Shown here: positions 1 to 8,154 of the stretch, piece after piece
How the letters are laid out: each line of letters starts with the position of its first letter
How positions within the stretch are numbered: position 1 is the first letter of the stretch
DNA from: Streptomyces sp. SCUT-3
GTDB lineage: Bacteria; Actinomycetota; Actinomycetes; Streptomycetales; Streptomycetaceae
Length of the DNA stretch: 64,000 nt
Reading direction: 5' to 3'
Assembly (NCBI RefSeq): GCF_014083985.1
Contig: NZ_CP046907.1
Span: 814,501-878,500, forward strand
Notes under the pieces: generated by a model
Databases searched by the model: none
What the model was told of the DNA's origin: nothing
What the model saw: the letters and a program-made list of their open reading frames with translations, nothing else
Made by a program: the position numbers and the translations under genes

Positions 1-124
1 CGTCCTCGGCCGCCCGCCGGGCGGCGGGCCCGGTGGCCGCGGCGACGGTGCGCCAGTGTCCGGCCGCGGCGACGAGCCGGGCGGTCTCCGGCTCTCCTGC
101 GACCAGGTCGGGTGAAGTCGTCAT
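1..124 (-). CDS. N-terminus of a DUF6745-like protein (cut by window edge)
   Basis: A minus-strand reading frame opens with ATG at 124-122 and runs without a stop off the left edge. The 41 visible residues begin MTTSPDLVAGEPETA and continue with an Ala/Arg-rich helix containing GHWRTVAAATGP. This resembles the N-terminus of DUF6745 proteins found in Streptomyces next to leucine-rich-repeat genes of the STM4015 type. The family call rests on context and on the short start only, so it is tentative. The gene points the same way as the small protein at 285-611, about 160 bases downstream of that gene's stop. Confidence 0.4.
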   Translation of the reverse strand, partial: MTTSPDLVAGEPETARLVAAAGHWRTVAAATGPAARRAAED

Positions 125-284
125 GGGTTCTGGTGTCCTGCTTTCCTCGGGTGGGAGCGGTCGTGCCGCGGGGAGCGTCGGGGTGCGGCGGCAGAACGCG
201 GGACGAAGCGGGCGGAACGGTCGGGGTTCCTGGGATCTGCCACCGCGCTCCGTCCGCCTTCCGCCCGGTCCGCCCGCCGGCGGT

Positions 285-611
285 TCAGTCGGCGACCACG
301 CGCACCGCGCCGGGGGTGTACTCGCGCTGGCGGACCACCCGGTACCAGCCCTTGGGCAGCGGGATCGGGGCGTGCTCCTCGTGCACCACCCGGCCGCCGT
401 CGGGCAGGTGGAGCCAGGCGGCGCCGAAGGGGCCGGGCTCGCGCCGCAGCGCCCCCGGGCCGACGACCGCGTGGGCGTGGCCGGTGACCTCGCCCAGGGC
501 GAGGACCAGGCGGCCGCGCGGGTCGCGCGGCTGCTGCGGCAGGTCTCCCGCGCCCTCCGGGAGTTGTTCCCCCGTCACGGGCACGATCAGGACATCGCCC
601 TGCCGGTACAT
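285..611 (-). CDS. conserved small hypothetical protein (108 aa)
   Basis: The frame runs from ATG at 611 to TGA at 285-287. The protein starts MYRQGDVLIVPV and has the repeated feature of a compact beta-rich domain with a GEVTGHAHAV motif and a C-terminal KGWYRVVRQREY segment. It has no signal peptide or membrane segment. I recognise it only as the small partner often encoded with DUF6745 and STM4015-like leucine-rich-repeat proteins. It is divergent from the STM4015 gene, and the 140-base gap between them must hold both promoters. Function unknown. Confidence 0.7.
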   Translation of the reverse strand: MYRQGDVLIVPVTGEQLPEGAGDLPQQPRDPRGRLVLALGEVTGHAHAVVGPGALRREPGPFGAAWLHLPDGGRVVHEEHAPIPLPKGWYRVVRQREYTPGAVRVVAD

Positions 612-752
612 CGGCGGCTCCTCTTCGGTTCCTCTGCCGGTTCGCTCACCGGTCGGTTCGCTACGGCAGGAACGCTAGGACGGGGGTCTGACACCGCGTC
701 GCCCGCCGTGCCCCCCGCGCACTCTGTCACCGGGCATTGCTATGAATGGCGC

Positions 753-1713
753 ATGACGCAACAGCAGCACCTCACAGAGCTCCTCGGCCTCCCCGTGGTC
801 GATTTCGCGGACGTCTCGGCCAAGGGCGACCTGCCCGCGGCGGACTCGGTCGCCTGGCGGGTGGGCGTCGACCCCTACGACGACGAGGGCGGGGAGGACT
901 TCGAGGAGCGCTGGCGGCGTTTCCTGGGCACCGTCGACCCGGCCGGGGCGGGCGGTGGTGATCGGCCAGTGGGGCGAGCCGTACGACAACGACTCCGGCG
1001 AGGTCGTGTCGCTGCTGGTCGGCGCCCGGGACCGGCTGACCGGCCTGCGGGCGGTCTTCCTGGCCGACCTGGAGATGGAGGAGGCCGAGATCTCCTGGAT
1101 CGAGCAGAGCGACGTCACCCCGGTGCTGGAGGCCTACCCCGCTCTGGAGGAGTTCGGGGTGCGGGGCGGCTCGGGGCTGCGGTTCCCCGCCGTGCGCCAC
1201 GAGGCGCTGCGCCGGCTGTGGTTCGAGACCGGCGGCCTGCCCGGCGAGGTCGTGCGCGGGGTGGGCGCCTGCACCCTGCCCGCCCTGGAGTACCTGGAGA
1301 TGTGGCTGGGGGTGTCCGACTACGGCGGGGACGCCGGTGTGGCGGACCTGGCTCCGCTGCTGGAGGGCGGCAGGTTCCCGCGCCTGCGCCACCTGGGGCT
1401 GCAGGACAGCGAGATCCAGGACGAGATCGCCGCCGCCGTCGCCTCCGCCCCGGTCGTGGCCCAGCTGCGCTCGCTGTCGCTGTCCATGGGCGTGCTCACC
1501 GACGCCGGCGCCGAGGCGCTGCTCACCGGCCAGCCGCTGACCCACCTGGCCGAGCTCGACCTGCACCACCACTACCTGAGCGAGCCGATGATGCAGCGGC
1601 TGCGCGAGGCGCTGGAGCCCGCGGGCGTGCGGGTGGACCTGTCCGAGTGCGAGGAGCCGGAGAGCGACGGCGACGACGGCACCGTGTGGCGGTATGTCGC
1701 CGTCTCCGAGTGA
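753..1713 (+). CDS. STM4015 family leucine-rich-repeat protein (frame break near 950)
   Basis: The start is ATG at 753, giving MTQQQHLTELLGLPVVDF. The frame is open until about 945-957, then continues one frame over as VIGQWGEPYDNDSGEVV to the stop at 1713. Both parts fit one continuous STM4015-like protein of about 320 residues. The middle and C-terminal parts hold irregular leucine-rich repeats (for example LRHLGLQDSEIQ and LAELDLHHHYL). No signal peptide is visible. The gene overlaps the next gene by 20 bases and starts the five-gene STM4015-4011 run. LRR proteins usually bind other proteins; the partner here is unknown. The single frame break is more likely a sequence error than decay. 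Confidence 0.75.
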
Positions 1714-2857
1714 CGGCGCGCGGCCGGGGCCGCCGCGTTTCGCCGTCGTCGGCAACCCGGGGAACCGGCGCGTCTCGCTCTTCGCCGAGGCCGTGCGCGG
1801 CGCGGGGCTGCCCGCGCCCAGGGTCGTGCCGTGGCGGGAGGTCCTGGACGGGCGGTACGGCTTCGCCCCGGGCGAGGTGGTGCGGCTGGACTCGCCCGGC
1901 GAGGACGCGGAGGTGGACCGGCTGCTGCGCGGCGCGGACGATCCGGCGCGGGTGGAGGGCACGGCCGTGTGGTACCGGCGCTTCACCCGCGCGGCCGCGG
2001 GCGTGGCTGCGGCGGCGCGCGGGGCGGGGGCGCGGCTGCTGGACGACCCGGACGAGCTGGCGGTGCTGTTCGACAAGCGGCGCTGCCACGCCGTCCTGGA
2101 GGCGGCCGGCGTCCCCGTCCCGGGGGCGCTGGGCGGCGACCCCGTGTCCGGCTGGCAGGACCTGGCGGGGCGGCTGCGGGAGCGGCGGCTGCGCCGGGCC
2201 TTCGTCAAGCCCGCGCACGGCTCGTCCGCCTCGGGGGTGGTGGCGCTGGAGTACGCGGGGCCGGGCCGGGTGGTCGCCACGACCTCGGTGGAGACCGGTC
2301 CGGGCGGGGCCCTGTTCAACTCCCTGCGGGTGAGGCGCGTCGAGGGGGAGGGACGGGTGGGCGCGCTGGTGGACGCCCTGGCCCCCGACGGCCTGCACGT
2401 CGAGCGGTGGCTGCCCAAAGCCTCGCAGGACGGCCGGCGGGCGGACCTGCGGGTGGTGGTCGTCGCCGGGCGGGCCACGCACGCCGTGGTGCGCACCAGC
2501 CGCCACCCCATGACCAACCTCCACCTGGGCGGCGCCCGGGGCGACCTGGACGCGGCCCGCCGCGCGGTGGAGGCCGCGGGCGGCAGCTGGGCGGGGGCGC
2601 TGGCCGTGGCCGAGCGGGCCGCGGCCTGCTTCCCCGGCACGCTGTGCGTCGGCGTGGACCTGCTGCCGGCCACGGGCTGGCGGCGGTTCGCCGTCGGCGA
2701 GGTCAACGCCTTCGGCGACCTGCTGCCCCGGCTGACCGGCCTGCCCGGCAGCGGGGCGGAAGGACTGGACACCTACGCCGCGCAGGTCGCGGCGGTCATC
2801 GGCAAGGAGCACCACCTGTGCAGCACGCACCCGTCCCGGGCACGGTCCCGGGCGTGA
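1694..2857 (+). CDS. STM4014 family ATP-grasp-like protein
   Basis: This intact frame of 387 residues starts at ATG 1694 inside the end of the STM4015 gene. It opens with FAVVGNPGNRRVSLFAEA, a nucleotide-fold-like N-terminus, followed by an ATP-grasp body. Visible ATP-grasp features are the KRRCHAVLEAAGVPVPG stretch near residue 130, the lysine-bearing AFVKPAHGSSASGVVAL near 170, and the acidic metal-binding end VGEVNAFGDLLP near 335. Such enzymes join a carboxylate to an amine or thiol via an acyl phosphate; the substrate here is unknown. It lies between the LRR gene and the hydrolase and ends in a TGA that overlaps a possible GTG of the next gene at 2854. Confidence 0.8.
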   Translation: MSPSPSDGARPGPPRFAVVGNPGNRRVSLFAEAVRGAGLPAPRVVPWREVLDGRYGFAPGEVVRLDSPGEDAEVDRLLRGADDPARVEGTAVWYRRFTRAAAGVAAAARGAGARLLDDPDELAVLFDKRRCHAVLEAAGVPVPGALGGDPVSGWQDLAGRLRERRLRRAFVKPAHGSSASGVVALEYAGPGRVVATTSVETGPGGALFNSLRVRRVEGEGRVGALVDALAPDGLHVERWLPKASQDGRRADLRVVVVAGRATHAVVRTSRHPMTNLHLGGARGDLDAARRAVEAAGGSWAGALAVAERAAACFPGTLCVGVDLLPATGWRRFAVGEVNAFGDLLPRLTGLPGSGAEGLDTYAAQVAAVIGKEHHLCSTHPSRARSRA

Positions 2858-2913
2858 CCCCGGACGCGGCCCCGGGCGTGATCCCGGACGTGACGCCGCG
2901 TCCGGGGCCGGAC

Positions 2914-3784
2914 ATGAACGGGATCGTCGGAAGCCACGACATCCTGCTGGTCACCCTGGACACCCTGCGGTACGACGTGGCGGCCGAGCTGGCCGCCGAC
3001 GGCCGGATCCCGAACCTGGCGGCCCGCCTGCCGGGCGGGCAGTGGGAGCGGCGGCACACCCCGGGCAGTTTCACCTACGCCGCCCACCAGGCGATCCTGG
3101 CCGGCTTCCTGCCCACCGGCCTCCCCCGGGCCGCACCCGCGGCTGTTCGCGGCCCGGTTCGCGGGGAGCGAGACGACCGCGGACGGCACCTGGGTCTTCG
3201 ACACCCCGGACCTGGTCTCGGGCCTGTCCGCGGCCGGGTACCGGACGGTGTGCATCGGCGGGGTGGGGTTCTTCAACAAGCAGGGGCCGCTGGGGTCGGT
3301 CCTGCCGGGGATGTTCGACGAGAGCCACTGGGAGCCGGAGTTCGGGGTGCCCTCCCCCACCTCCTTCGAGGCGCAGGTGGCGCGCGCCGAGGAGGTGGTG
3401 GCCGGACTTCCCCCCGAGCAGCGGTTGTTCCTGTTCGTCAACGTCTCGGCGCTGCACCAGCCGAACTGGTTCCACCTGCCCGGTGCCACGGCCGGGGACG
3501 GGGACACGCGCGAGAGCCACGCGGCGGCGCTGGAGTACGTCGACCGGCACGTCGGCCGGCTGTTCGCCGCGACGGGCAGCCGGCGGCCGTGCTTCGCGGT
3601 CGTCTGCTCCGACCACGGCACGGCGTACGGGGAGGACGGCTACACCGGCCACCGGCTGGGCCACGAGGTGGTGTGGACGGTGCCGTACGCGCACTTCGTC
3701 CTGGACGGGCCCGGCACGCCCGGGGCCGCCGCCGGGAGCACCGGCACCGCCGACGCCGACGACACCGCCGGAGGAGCGTCGTGA
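2914..3784 (+). CDS. STM4013/SEN3800 family hydrolase (frame break near 3125)
   Basis: The protein belongs to the alkaline phosphatase/sulfatase superfamily. From ATG 2914 it reads MNGIVGSHDILLVTLDTLRYD, carrying the metal-binding Asp and likely nucleophile Thr of the superfamily. Near 3115-3135 the frame shifts and continues through FAARFAGSETTADGTWV and FFNKQGPLGSV. The C-terminal metal site SDHGTAYGEDG lies near 3610-3640. A GTG at 2854 that overlaps the STM4014 stop is an alternative start but would add a low-complexity Pro/Val stretch, so I prefer 2914. The stop overlaps the GTG of the STM4012 gene. Substrate unknown. Confidence 0.72.
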
Positions 3785-5229
3785 CCACCACCGCCACCAC
3801 CAACACCAACACCACCGCCGCCGGGGACCTCCGGCCGTACGAGAGCTACGTGTACGCCTACCCGCACAAGACGGCGTACCGGCCGCTGCGGCCGCGGCCG
3901 CGGCTGCGCGAGGTGTGGGCGGGCGAGCGGTCCGACGCGCTCTCCCTCTACCTGCACATACCGTTCTGCGAGGTGCGGTGCGGCTTCTGCAACCTGTTCA
4001 CCCGGGTCGGGGCGCCGGACGGGCTGGCCGGGGCGTACCTGGACGCGCTGGAGCGGCAGGCGCGGGCGGTCCGCGAGGAGCTGGACGCGGCGTCGGCCGG
4101 AGGGGTGCGGTTCGCCACCGCGGCGTTCGGCGGGGGGACGCCGACGTTCCTGGAGGCCGGCGAGTTGTCGCGGCTGTGCGACATCGCGGAGCGGGACGCG
4201 GGCGCGGACCTGCGGGCGGTTCCGCTGTCGGTGGAGGCCTCACCGGCCACGGCCACGGCCGACCGGCTGGCGGTCCTGGCCGAGCGGGGGGCCACGCGGC
4301 TGAGCCTGGGCGTGCAGAGCTTCGTGGAGGCCGAGGCGCGGGCGGCGGTGCGGCCGCAGCGCCGGGCGGACGTGGAGGCGGCCCTGGGCCGGATCCGCGA
4401 CGCGCGGTTCCCGGTGCTCAACATCGACCTGATCTACGGGATCGACGGGCAGACCGGGCGCAGCTGGCGGCAGTCGCTGGAGGCCGCGCTGGCCTGGGAG
4501 CCGGAGGAGCTGTACCTGTACCCGCTGTACGTGCGCCCGTTGACCGGCCTGGGCCGGCGGGGCCGGCCGAGTCGGAGGCCGCGTGGGACGCGCGGCGGCT
4601 GCGGCTGTACCGGGAGGGCCGGGAGCTGCTGCTGGAGCGGGGCTACGAGCAGGTGTCGATGCGGATGTTCCGCCTGCCCGGCCTCGGCGGCGCGAGCGGC
4701 GGCGGGGACGAAGCCGGGGCCGGGGCCGGGGCCGGGTCGGGGACGGGCGCGTCTCCTCCGGCGGCGGGGGCACGGAGTACTGCTGCCAGACCGACGGCAT
4801 GGTGGGCCTGGGCTGCGGCGCCGCTCCTACACCTCCCGGCTGCACTACTCATTCGACTACGCGGTGGGCACGGCCCGGGTGCGCGGGATCGTCGACGACT
4901 ACGTGGCCCGCCCTGCGGAGGACTTCGCCCGTGCCGAGGTGGGCTTCGCCGTCACCGGGGACGAGGCGCGCCGCAGGCACCTGGTGCAGTCGCTGCTGCA
5001 GGCGCGCGGCATGGACACGGCCGCCTACCGGGCCCGGTTCGGTTCGGACGCGTCGGACGACTTCGCCGCCGAGCTGGACGCCTTCGCCGGGCGCGGGTGG
5101 CTGGACGGCTCCTGCGGCCCGGGGCTGCTGCGGCTGTCGCCCGAGGGCCTGGCCCATCCGACGCCGTGGGCCCCGCCCTGTTCTCCCCCCGCCGTGCGTG
5201 CCGCGATGGCCGCCTACGACCCGGAGTGA
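3781..5229 (+). CDS. STM4012 family radical SAM protein (about three frame breaks)
   Basis: The start is GTG 3781, overlapping the upstream stop as GTGA. The radical SAM cluster motif is HIPFCEVRCGFCNLF near residue 60 (Cys-x3-Cys-x2-Cys). The following half barrel is clear: FGGGTPTFLE, SVEASPATA, LSLGVQSF and NIDLIYGIDGQT. This layout resembles HemW-like coproporphyrinogen III oxidase relatives. Frames change near 4555, 4740 and 4820, after which SYTSRLHYSFDYAVG and a winged-helix-like C-terminus lead to the stop at 5229. A cysteine-containing segment TEYCCQTDGMVGLGCGA sits between the last two breaks. A (GGGGCC)-type repeat at about 4715-4740 encodes an Ala-Gly run. It is a 4Fe-4S enzyme of unknown substrate. 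Confidence 0.72.
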   Translation: MTTTATTNTNTTAAGDLRPYESYVYAYPHKTAYRPLRPRPRLREVWAGERSDALSLYLHIPFCEVRCGFCNLFTRVGAPDGLAGAYLDALERQARAVREELDAASAGGVRFATAAFGGGTPTFLEAGELSRLCDIAERDAGADLRAVPLSVEASPATATADRLAVLAERGATRLSLGVQSFVEAEARAAVRPQRRADVEAALGRIRDARFPVLNIDLIYGIDGQTGRSWRQSLEAALAWEPEELYLYPLYVRPLTGLGRRGRPSRRPRGTRGGCGCTGRAGSCCWSGATSRCRCGCSACPASAARAAAGTKPGPGPGPGRGRARLLRRRGHGVLLPDRRHGGPGLRRRSYTSRLHYSFDYAVGTARVRGIVDDYVARPAEDFARAEVGFAVTGDEARRRHLVQSLLQARGMDTAAYRARFGSDASDDFAAELDAFAGRGWLDGSCGPGLLRLSPEGLAHPTPWAPPCSPPAVRAAMAAYDPE

Positions 5230-5240
5230 GCCGTACCGCG

Positions 5241-6081
5241 ATGGACCTGACGCTGCTGTACCGGGGCCCGCTGGCCTCGTGCGACTACGACTGCCCGTAC
5301 TGCCCGTTCGCCAAGCGGCGGGACAGCCGCGAGCAGCTGCGGGCCGACAGGGAGGCCCTGGAGCGCTTCGCCGGGTGGGCGGAGGGCAGCACCGGCGACC
5401 GGCTGTCGGTGCTGTTCACGCCCTGGGGCGAGGCGCTGACCCGTTCGTGGTACCGGCGCACTGGTGCGGTTGAGCCGGCTGCCGCACGTGCGGCGGGTGG
5501 CCGTCCAGACGAACCTGAGCTGCCGCACCGGCTGGCTGGCGGAGGCCGACACCGCCACCCTGGCGCTGTGGTGCACCTACCACCCCGGGCAGGTGCCGTA
5601 CGAGCGGTTCCTGGGCCGGTGCCGGGAGCTGGACGGGCTGGGGGTGCGGTACAGCGTGGGGATCGTCGGGCTCCGGAGCACCTGGAGCAGGCCCGCCGGC
5701 TGCGCGCCGACCTGCCCGAGGGCGTCTACCTGTGGGTGAACGCGGCCGAGGGGCACGTGTACACCGACGCCGAGGCGGCCCGGTGGACGGAGCTGGACCC
5801 GCTGTTCGGGTACAGCCGGCACCCGCACCGCAGCGGCGGGCTGCCGTGCCGGACGGGCGAGTCGGTGGTGTCGGTGGACGGCGACGGGCAGGGCGCCGCT
5901 GCCACTTCGTGCCGCAGGTGCTGGGCAACCTCTACGACGGCTCCTACCGGGCGGCACTGCGCCCCCGCGCCTGTCCGCTGGCGGTGTGCGACTGCCACAT
6001 CGGCTACGTCCACCTGGAGTCGCTGCCGCTGTACGACGTCTTCGCGGCGGGGTCCTGGAGCGCGTCCCGGCCGGGTTCTGA
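5241..6081 (+). CDS. STM4011 family radical SAM protein (about four frame breaks)
   Basis: The start is ATG 5241, 12 bases after the STM4012 stop. The N-terminus MDLTLLYRGPLASCDYDCPYC carries the Cys-x3-Cys-x2-Cys cluster motif within the first 21 residues. Frames change near 5458, 5665, 5890 and 6050. Reading across them gives RRVAVQTNLSCRTGWL, LWCTYHPGQVPYERF, EGVYLWVNAAEGHVY, a second cysteine region around HFVPQVLGNLYDGSY with CPLAVCDCHIGYVH, and an end at TGA 6079-6081. The extra C-terminal cysteines suggest a second, auxiliary metal site. It is the last gene of the STM4015-4011 run. The exact C-terminus depends on the reconstruction. Confidence 0.65.
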
Positions 6082-6153
6082 CGGCTCTTCCGCAGTCTCC
6101 CGGCGTTGGCCCGGGGCTCTCCTGACGGTGTCCCGGGCCACACCGACACCGTG

Positions 6154-6214
6154 TTGAACATGTTCAAAAACAGTCTACAGTCCTGCTCGAGCGAAGTTTT
6201 GAACACGTTCGAAA
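6154..6214. promoter_or_regulatory. paired GAAC-NN-GTTC operators
   Basis: A perfect 14-base palindrome TTGAACATGTTCAA occupies 6154-6167. A second, nearly symmetric site TTTGAACACGTTCGAA lies at about 6198-6213. Both share GAAC-NN-GTTC and their centres are 45 bases apart, just upstream of the gene at 6230. Such sites are typical for TetR-family repressors, and a TetR gene lies at 7260. Regulation by that TetR is inferred. Confidence 0.55.
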
Positions 6215-6229
6215 AAAGGGGTGGGTCCT

Positions 6230-6631
6230 GTGGACCTCACAGTGGTCAGTTATGCCGTCTACCTGCCGGTCAGCATCGGCCTGACGGTCTGGGTCGCGCG
6301 AACGCTCAGCAGGAACGGGCGGATCTTCCTGAACGACGTCTTCTCCGGGGACGAGAAGCTCGCCGACGCCGTCAACCACCTGCTGGTCGTCGGCTTCTAC
6401 CTGGTCAACCTCGGCTTCGTCGCCCTGTGGATGAAGACCGAGCAGGCGGTCGCCCACACCCGCGGGGTCTTCGACGCCCTGTCGACGAAGGTCGGCACCG
6501 TGCTGCTGGTGCTCGGCCTGCACCTGAACGTCTACGTGCTCAACAAGCTGCGCCGGCGGGGGCTGATGGACAGCGAGCAGCGCCCGGTGCCGCCCCAGGG
6601 CTGGGCGGCCCCCGCCGCCCCGCGGGCCTGA
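6230..6631 (+). CDS. small integral membrane protein
   Basis: I choose GTG 6230 (VDLTVVSYAVYLPVSIG) because the AAGGGG stretch at 6216-6221 lies at proper distance; GTG 6221 would add three residues. The 133-residue protein has three predicted membrane segments: residues about 5-22, a segment around LLVVGFYLVNLGFVALW, and one around VGTVLLVLGLHLNVYV. The tail is Pro/Ala-rich. It has no recognised family. The operator pair at 6154-6214 and the downstream thiol oxidoreductase suggest one regulated transcript. Function unknown. Confidence 0.75.
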   Translation: MDLTVVSYAVYLPVSIGLTVWVARTLSRNGRIFLNDVFSGDEKLADAVNHLLVVGFYLVNLGFVALWMKTEQAVAHTRGVFDALSTKVGTVLLVLGLHLNVYVLNKLRRRGLMDSEQRPVPPQGWAAPAAPRA

Positions 6632-6648
6632 CGGCGGGGCGGCCCGTC

Positions 6649-7120
6649 ATGGCCTCCTCCGCAACGGCCGGAGCCGCGCCCGCACCGGAGCCCGCGCGGA
6701 GCCCGCGCCGGCACCGGCGGGGACGCCCGGGCCCCCGCGGCTGCGGCGGCTCACCGTCCTGCACGACCCGCCTGCCCGCTGTGCCGGCACCTCGCCGGCT
6801 GGCTGCGCCGCCAACGGCAGCTCGTCCCGCTGGAGTTCGTCGCCGTGGCCTCCCCGAGGCCGCCCGGCGGTTCCCGGGGATCGACCAGCGGGCCGCCTAC
6901 GGGAGATCACCGTGGTCGGCGACACCGGCGAGTTCTGGACGGGCCACCACGCCTTCGTCACCTGCCTGTGGGCCCTGGCCGAGTACCGGCCGACGGCCCA
7001 CGGCTCAGCACCCCGGCCGGGCTGCCGATGGCCCGCGCCGCGACGCTCGCCGCCTCGAAGTACCGCAGCTCCGCGCAGGACCGCAGTGGCGGAGGGCGGC
7101 GGCGGGAGGGTGGCGCGCAC
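6649..7120 (+). CDS. DCC family (DUF393) thiol-disulfide oxidoreductase, frame-broken
   Basis: The start ATG 6649 follows the membrane protein by 17 bases. Reading across breaks near 6760, 6900 and 7005 gives LTVLHDPACPLCRHLAGWL, the CxxC signature of the DCC family. It continues with VPLEFVAVASPEAARRFPG, a second block EITVVGDTGEFWTGHHAFV, and ALAEYRPTAHRLSTPAGLP and AASKYRSS at the end of the usual domain. The start and the three blocks are clear; the true stop is not, because the tail after about 7080 is low-complexity and out of frame. The protein would carry out dithiol chemistry in the cytoplasm. The end at 7120 is an estimate. Confidence 0.5.
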
Positions 7121-7245
7121 CGGGGGCGCAGGGGAACCCCCGGTTCCGCGCCCTGCCGCCCCGCCCTGGCAGGGCTGGGGCGGCGACTCCTGGGACGGGG
7201 ACTCCTGGCCCAGGACGACTGCGACGGGGCCTGCCCGGCCTCCGT

Positions 7246-7251
7246 TAGGCT
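7246..7251 (+). promoter_or_regulatory. TAGGCT -10 box, probably leaderless
   Basis: TAGGCT lies eight bases before GTG 7260, with no ribosome binding site between them. This is the layout of leaderless Streptomyces transcripts. The same hexamer precedes galE at 38012 and the enoyl-CoA hydratase at 40997. Confidence 0.45.
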
Positions 7252-7259
7252 CGGGCACC

Positions 7260-8154
7260 GTGAACGGAGCCAAGCCGACCGACGGAACCGGGCCGACCGA
7301 CGGGGCCGGCCCAGCGGCGCGGGCGCCGGGGACCTTTCCGGAAAGGTCCCCGGCGCCCGCGCGCTGCCCAAGACCGCAAGAGCGAGCAGACCCGGGCGCT
7401 GATCCTGCACACCGCGATGCGGCTTTTCCAGGAGCGCGGCTACGACAGGACGACCATGCGCGCGGTCGCCAAGGAGGCCGGGGTCTCGGTCGGCAACGCC
7501 TACTACTACTTCGCGTCGAAGGAGTACCTGATCCAGGGCTTCTACGACCGCATGACGCACGAGCACACCGAGGCCGCCCGCAAGGCGCTGGCCGGGCACC
7601 GGGACTTCGGGGAGCGGCTGCGGATCGCGCTGGAGACCTGGCTGGACTGCGCGGAGCCGTACCACGAGTTCGCGGCCCAGTTCTTCCGCAACGCGGCCGA
7701 CCCGGACAGCCCGCTCAGCCCCTTCTCCGACGAGTCCCACCCGGCCCGGGCCACCTCGGTGGACCTGTACCGCGAGGTGCTGATGGGGTCCGACCTGGCG
7801 CCGAAGCTGGACGCGGAGCTGGCCGGGCTGCTCCCGGACATCCTGTGGCTGCACCAGATGGCCGTGGTGCTGTACTGGGTCTTCGACCGCACTCCCGGGT
7901 GCGTGCGCACCCGGGAGTTCACCGCCCGGTCAGGCCCTCTGGTCGCCCGCATCACCAACCTGTCCCGGTACCGGGTCTTCCGTCCGATCGTGCGGGACGC
8001 CAAGCGGTTCATCGAGGACTTCATCGTGCCCGGCTTCGGCCGGTGGCCGGACCCGGGAACGGGAACGGGAACGGGCCGCACGTCCGGCCCCGGGGCGGCG
8101 GACGCCGGGGGGCCGGACCCCGCGGCGGGGAGGGCCGCGCCCGGGCAGAAGTGA
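7260..8154 (+). CDS. TetR family transcriptional regulator
   Basis: The helix-turn-helix domain reads SEQTRALILHTAMRLFQERG, then TTMRAVAKEAGVSVGNAYYYF with FASKEYLIQGFY, in frame from 7378 to the stop at 8154. The ligand domain contains WLDCAEPYHEFAAQFFRNAA and LHQMAVVLYWVFDRT. The start is uncertain: GTG 7260 has a TAGGCT box in front, but a frame change between 7260 and 7378 is needed to join it to the domain, and this segment holds a 46-base palindrome. A (GGGAAC) repeat near 8056-8075 encodes Gly-Thr in the tail. It probably represses the membrane protein/DCC genes via the GAAC-NN-GTTC sites. It converges with the HAD gene. Confidence 0.8.
7317..7362. repeat. perfect 46-base palindrome without spacer
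   Basis: Bases 7317-7339 are the exact reverse complement of 7340-7362, centred on CTTTCC/GGAAAG. It could be a terminator of the upstream DCC gene or part of the TetR 5' region. It could also be an assembly fold-back. Confidence 0.8.

Noticed and set aside
772-2772. Long minus-strand open frame opposite the STM4015/STM4014 genes
   Set aside because: Very GC-rich DNA leaves open frames on the opposite strand; the translation is Arg/Pro/Ser-rich without domains and the plus-strand proteins are conserved.
3042-6125. A single 1027-residue protein covering STM4013 to STM4011
   Set aside because: It is a chance open frame that only partly matches each gene; conserved motifs sit in different frames and are better explained as separate frame-broken genes.
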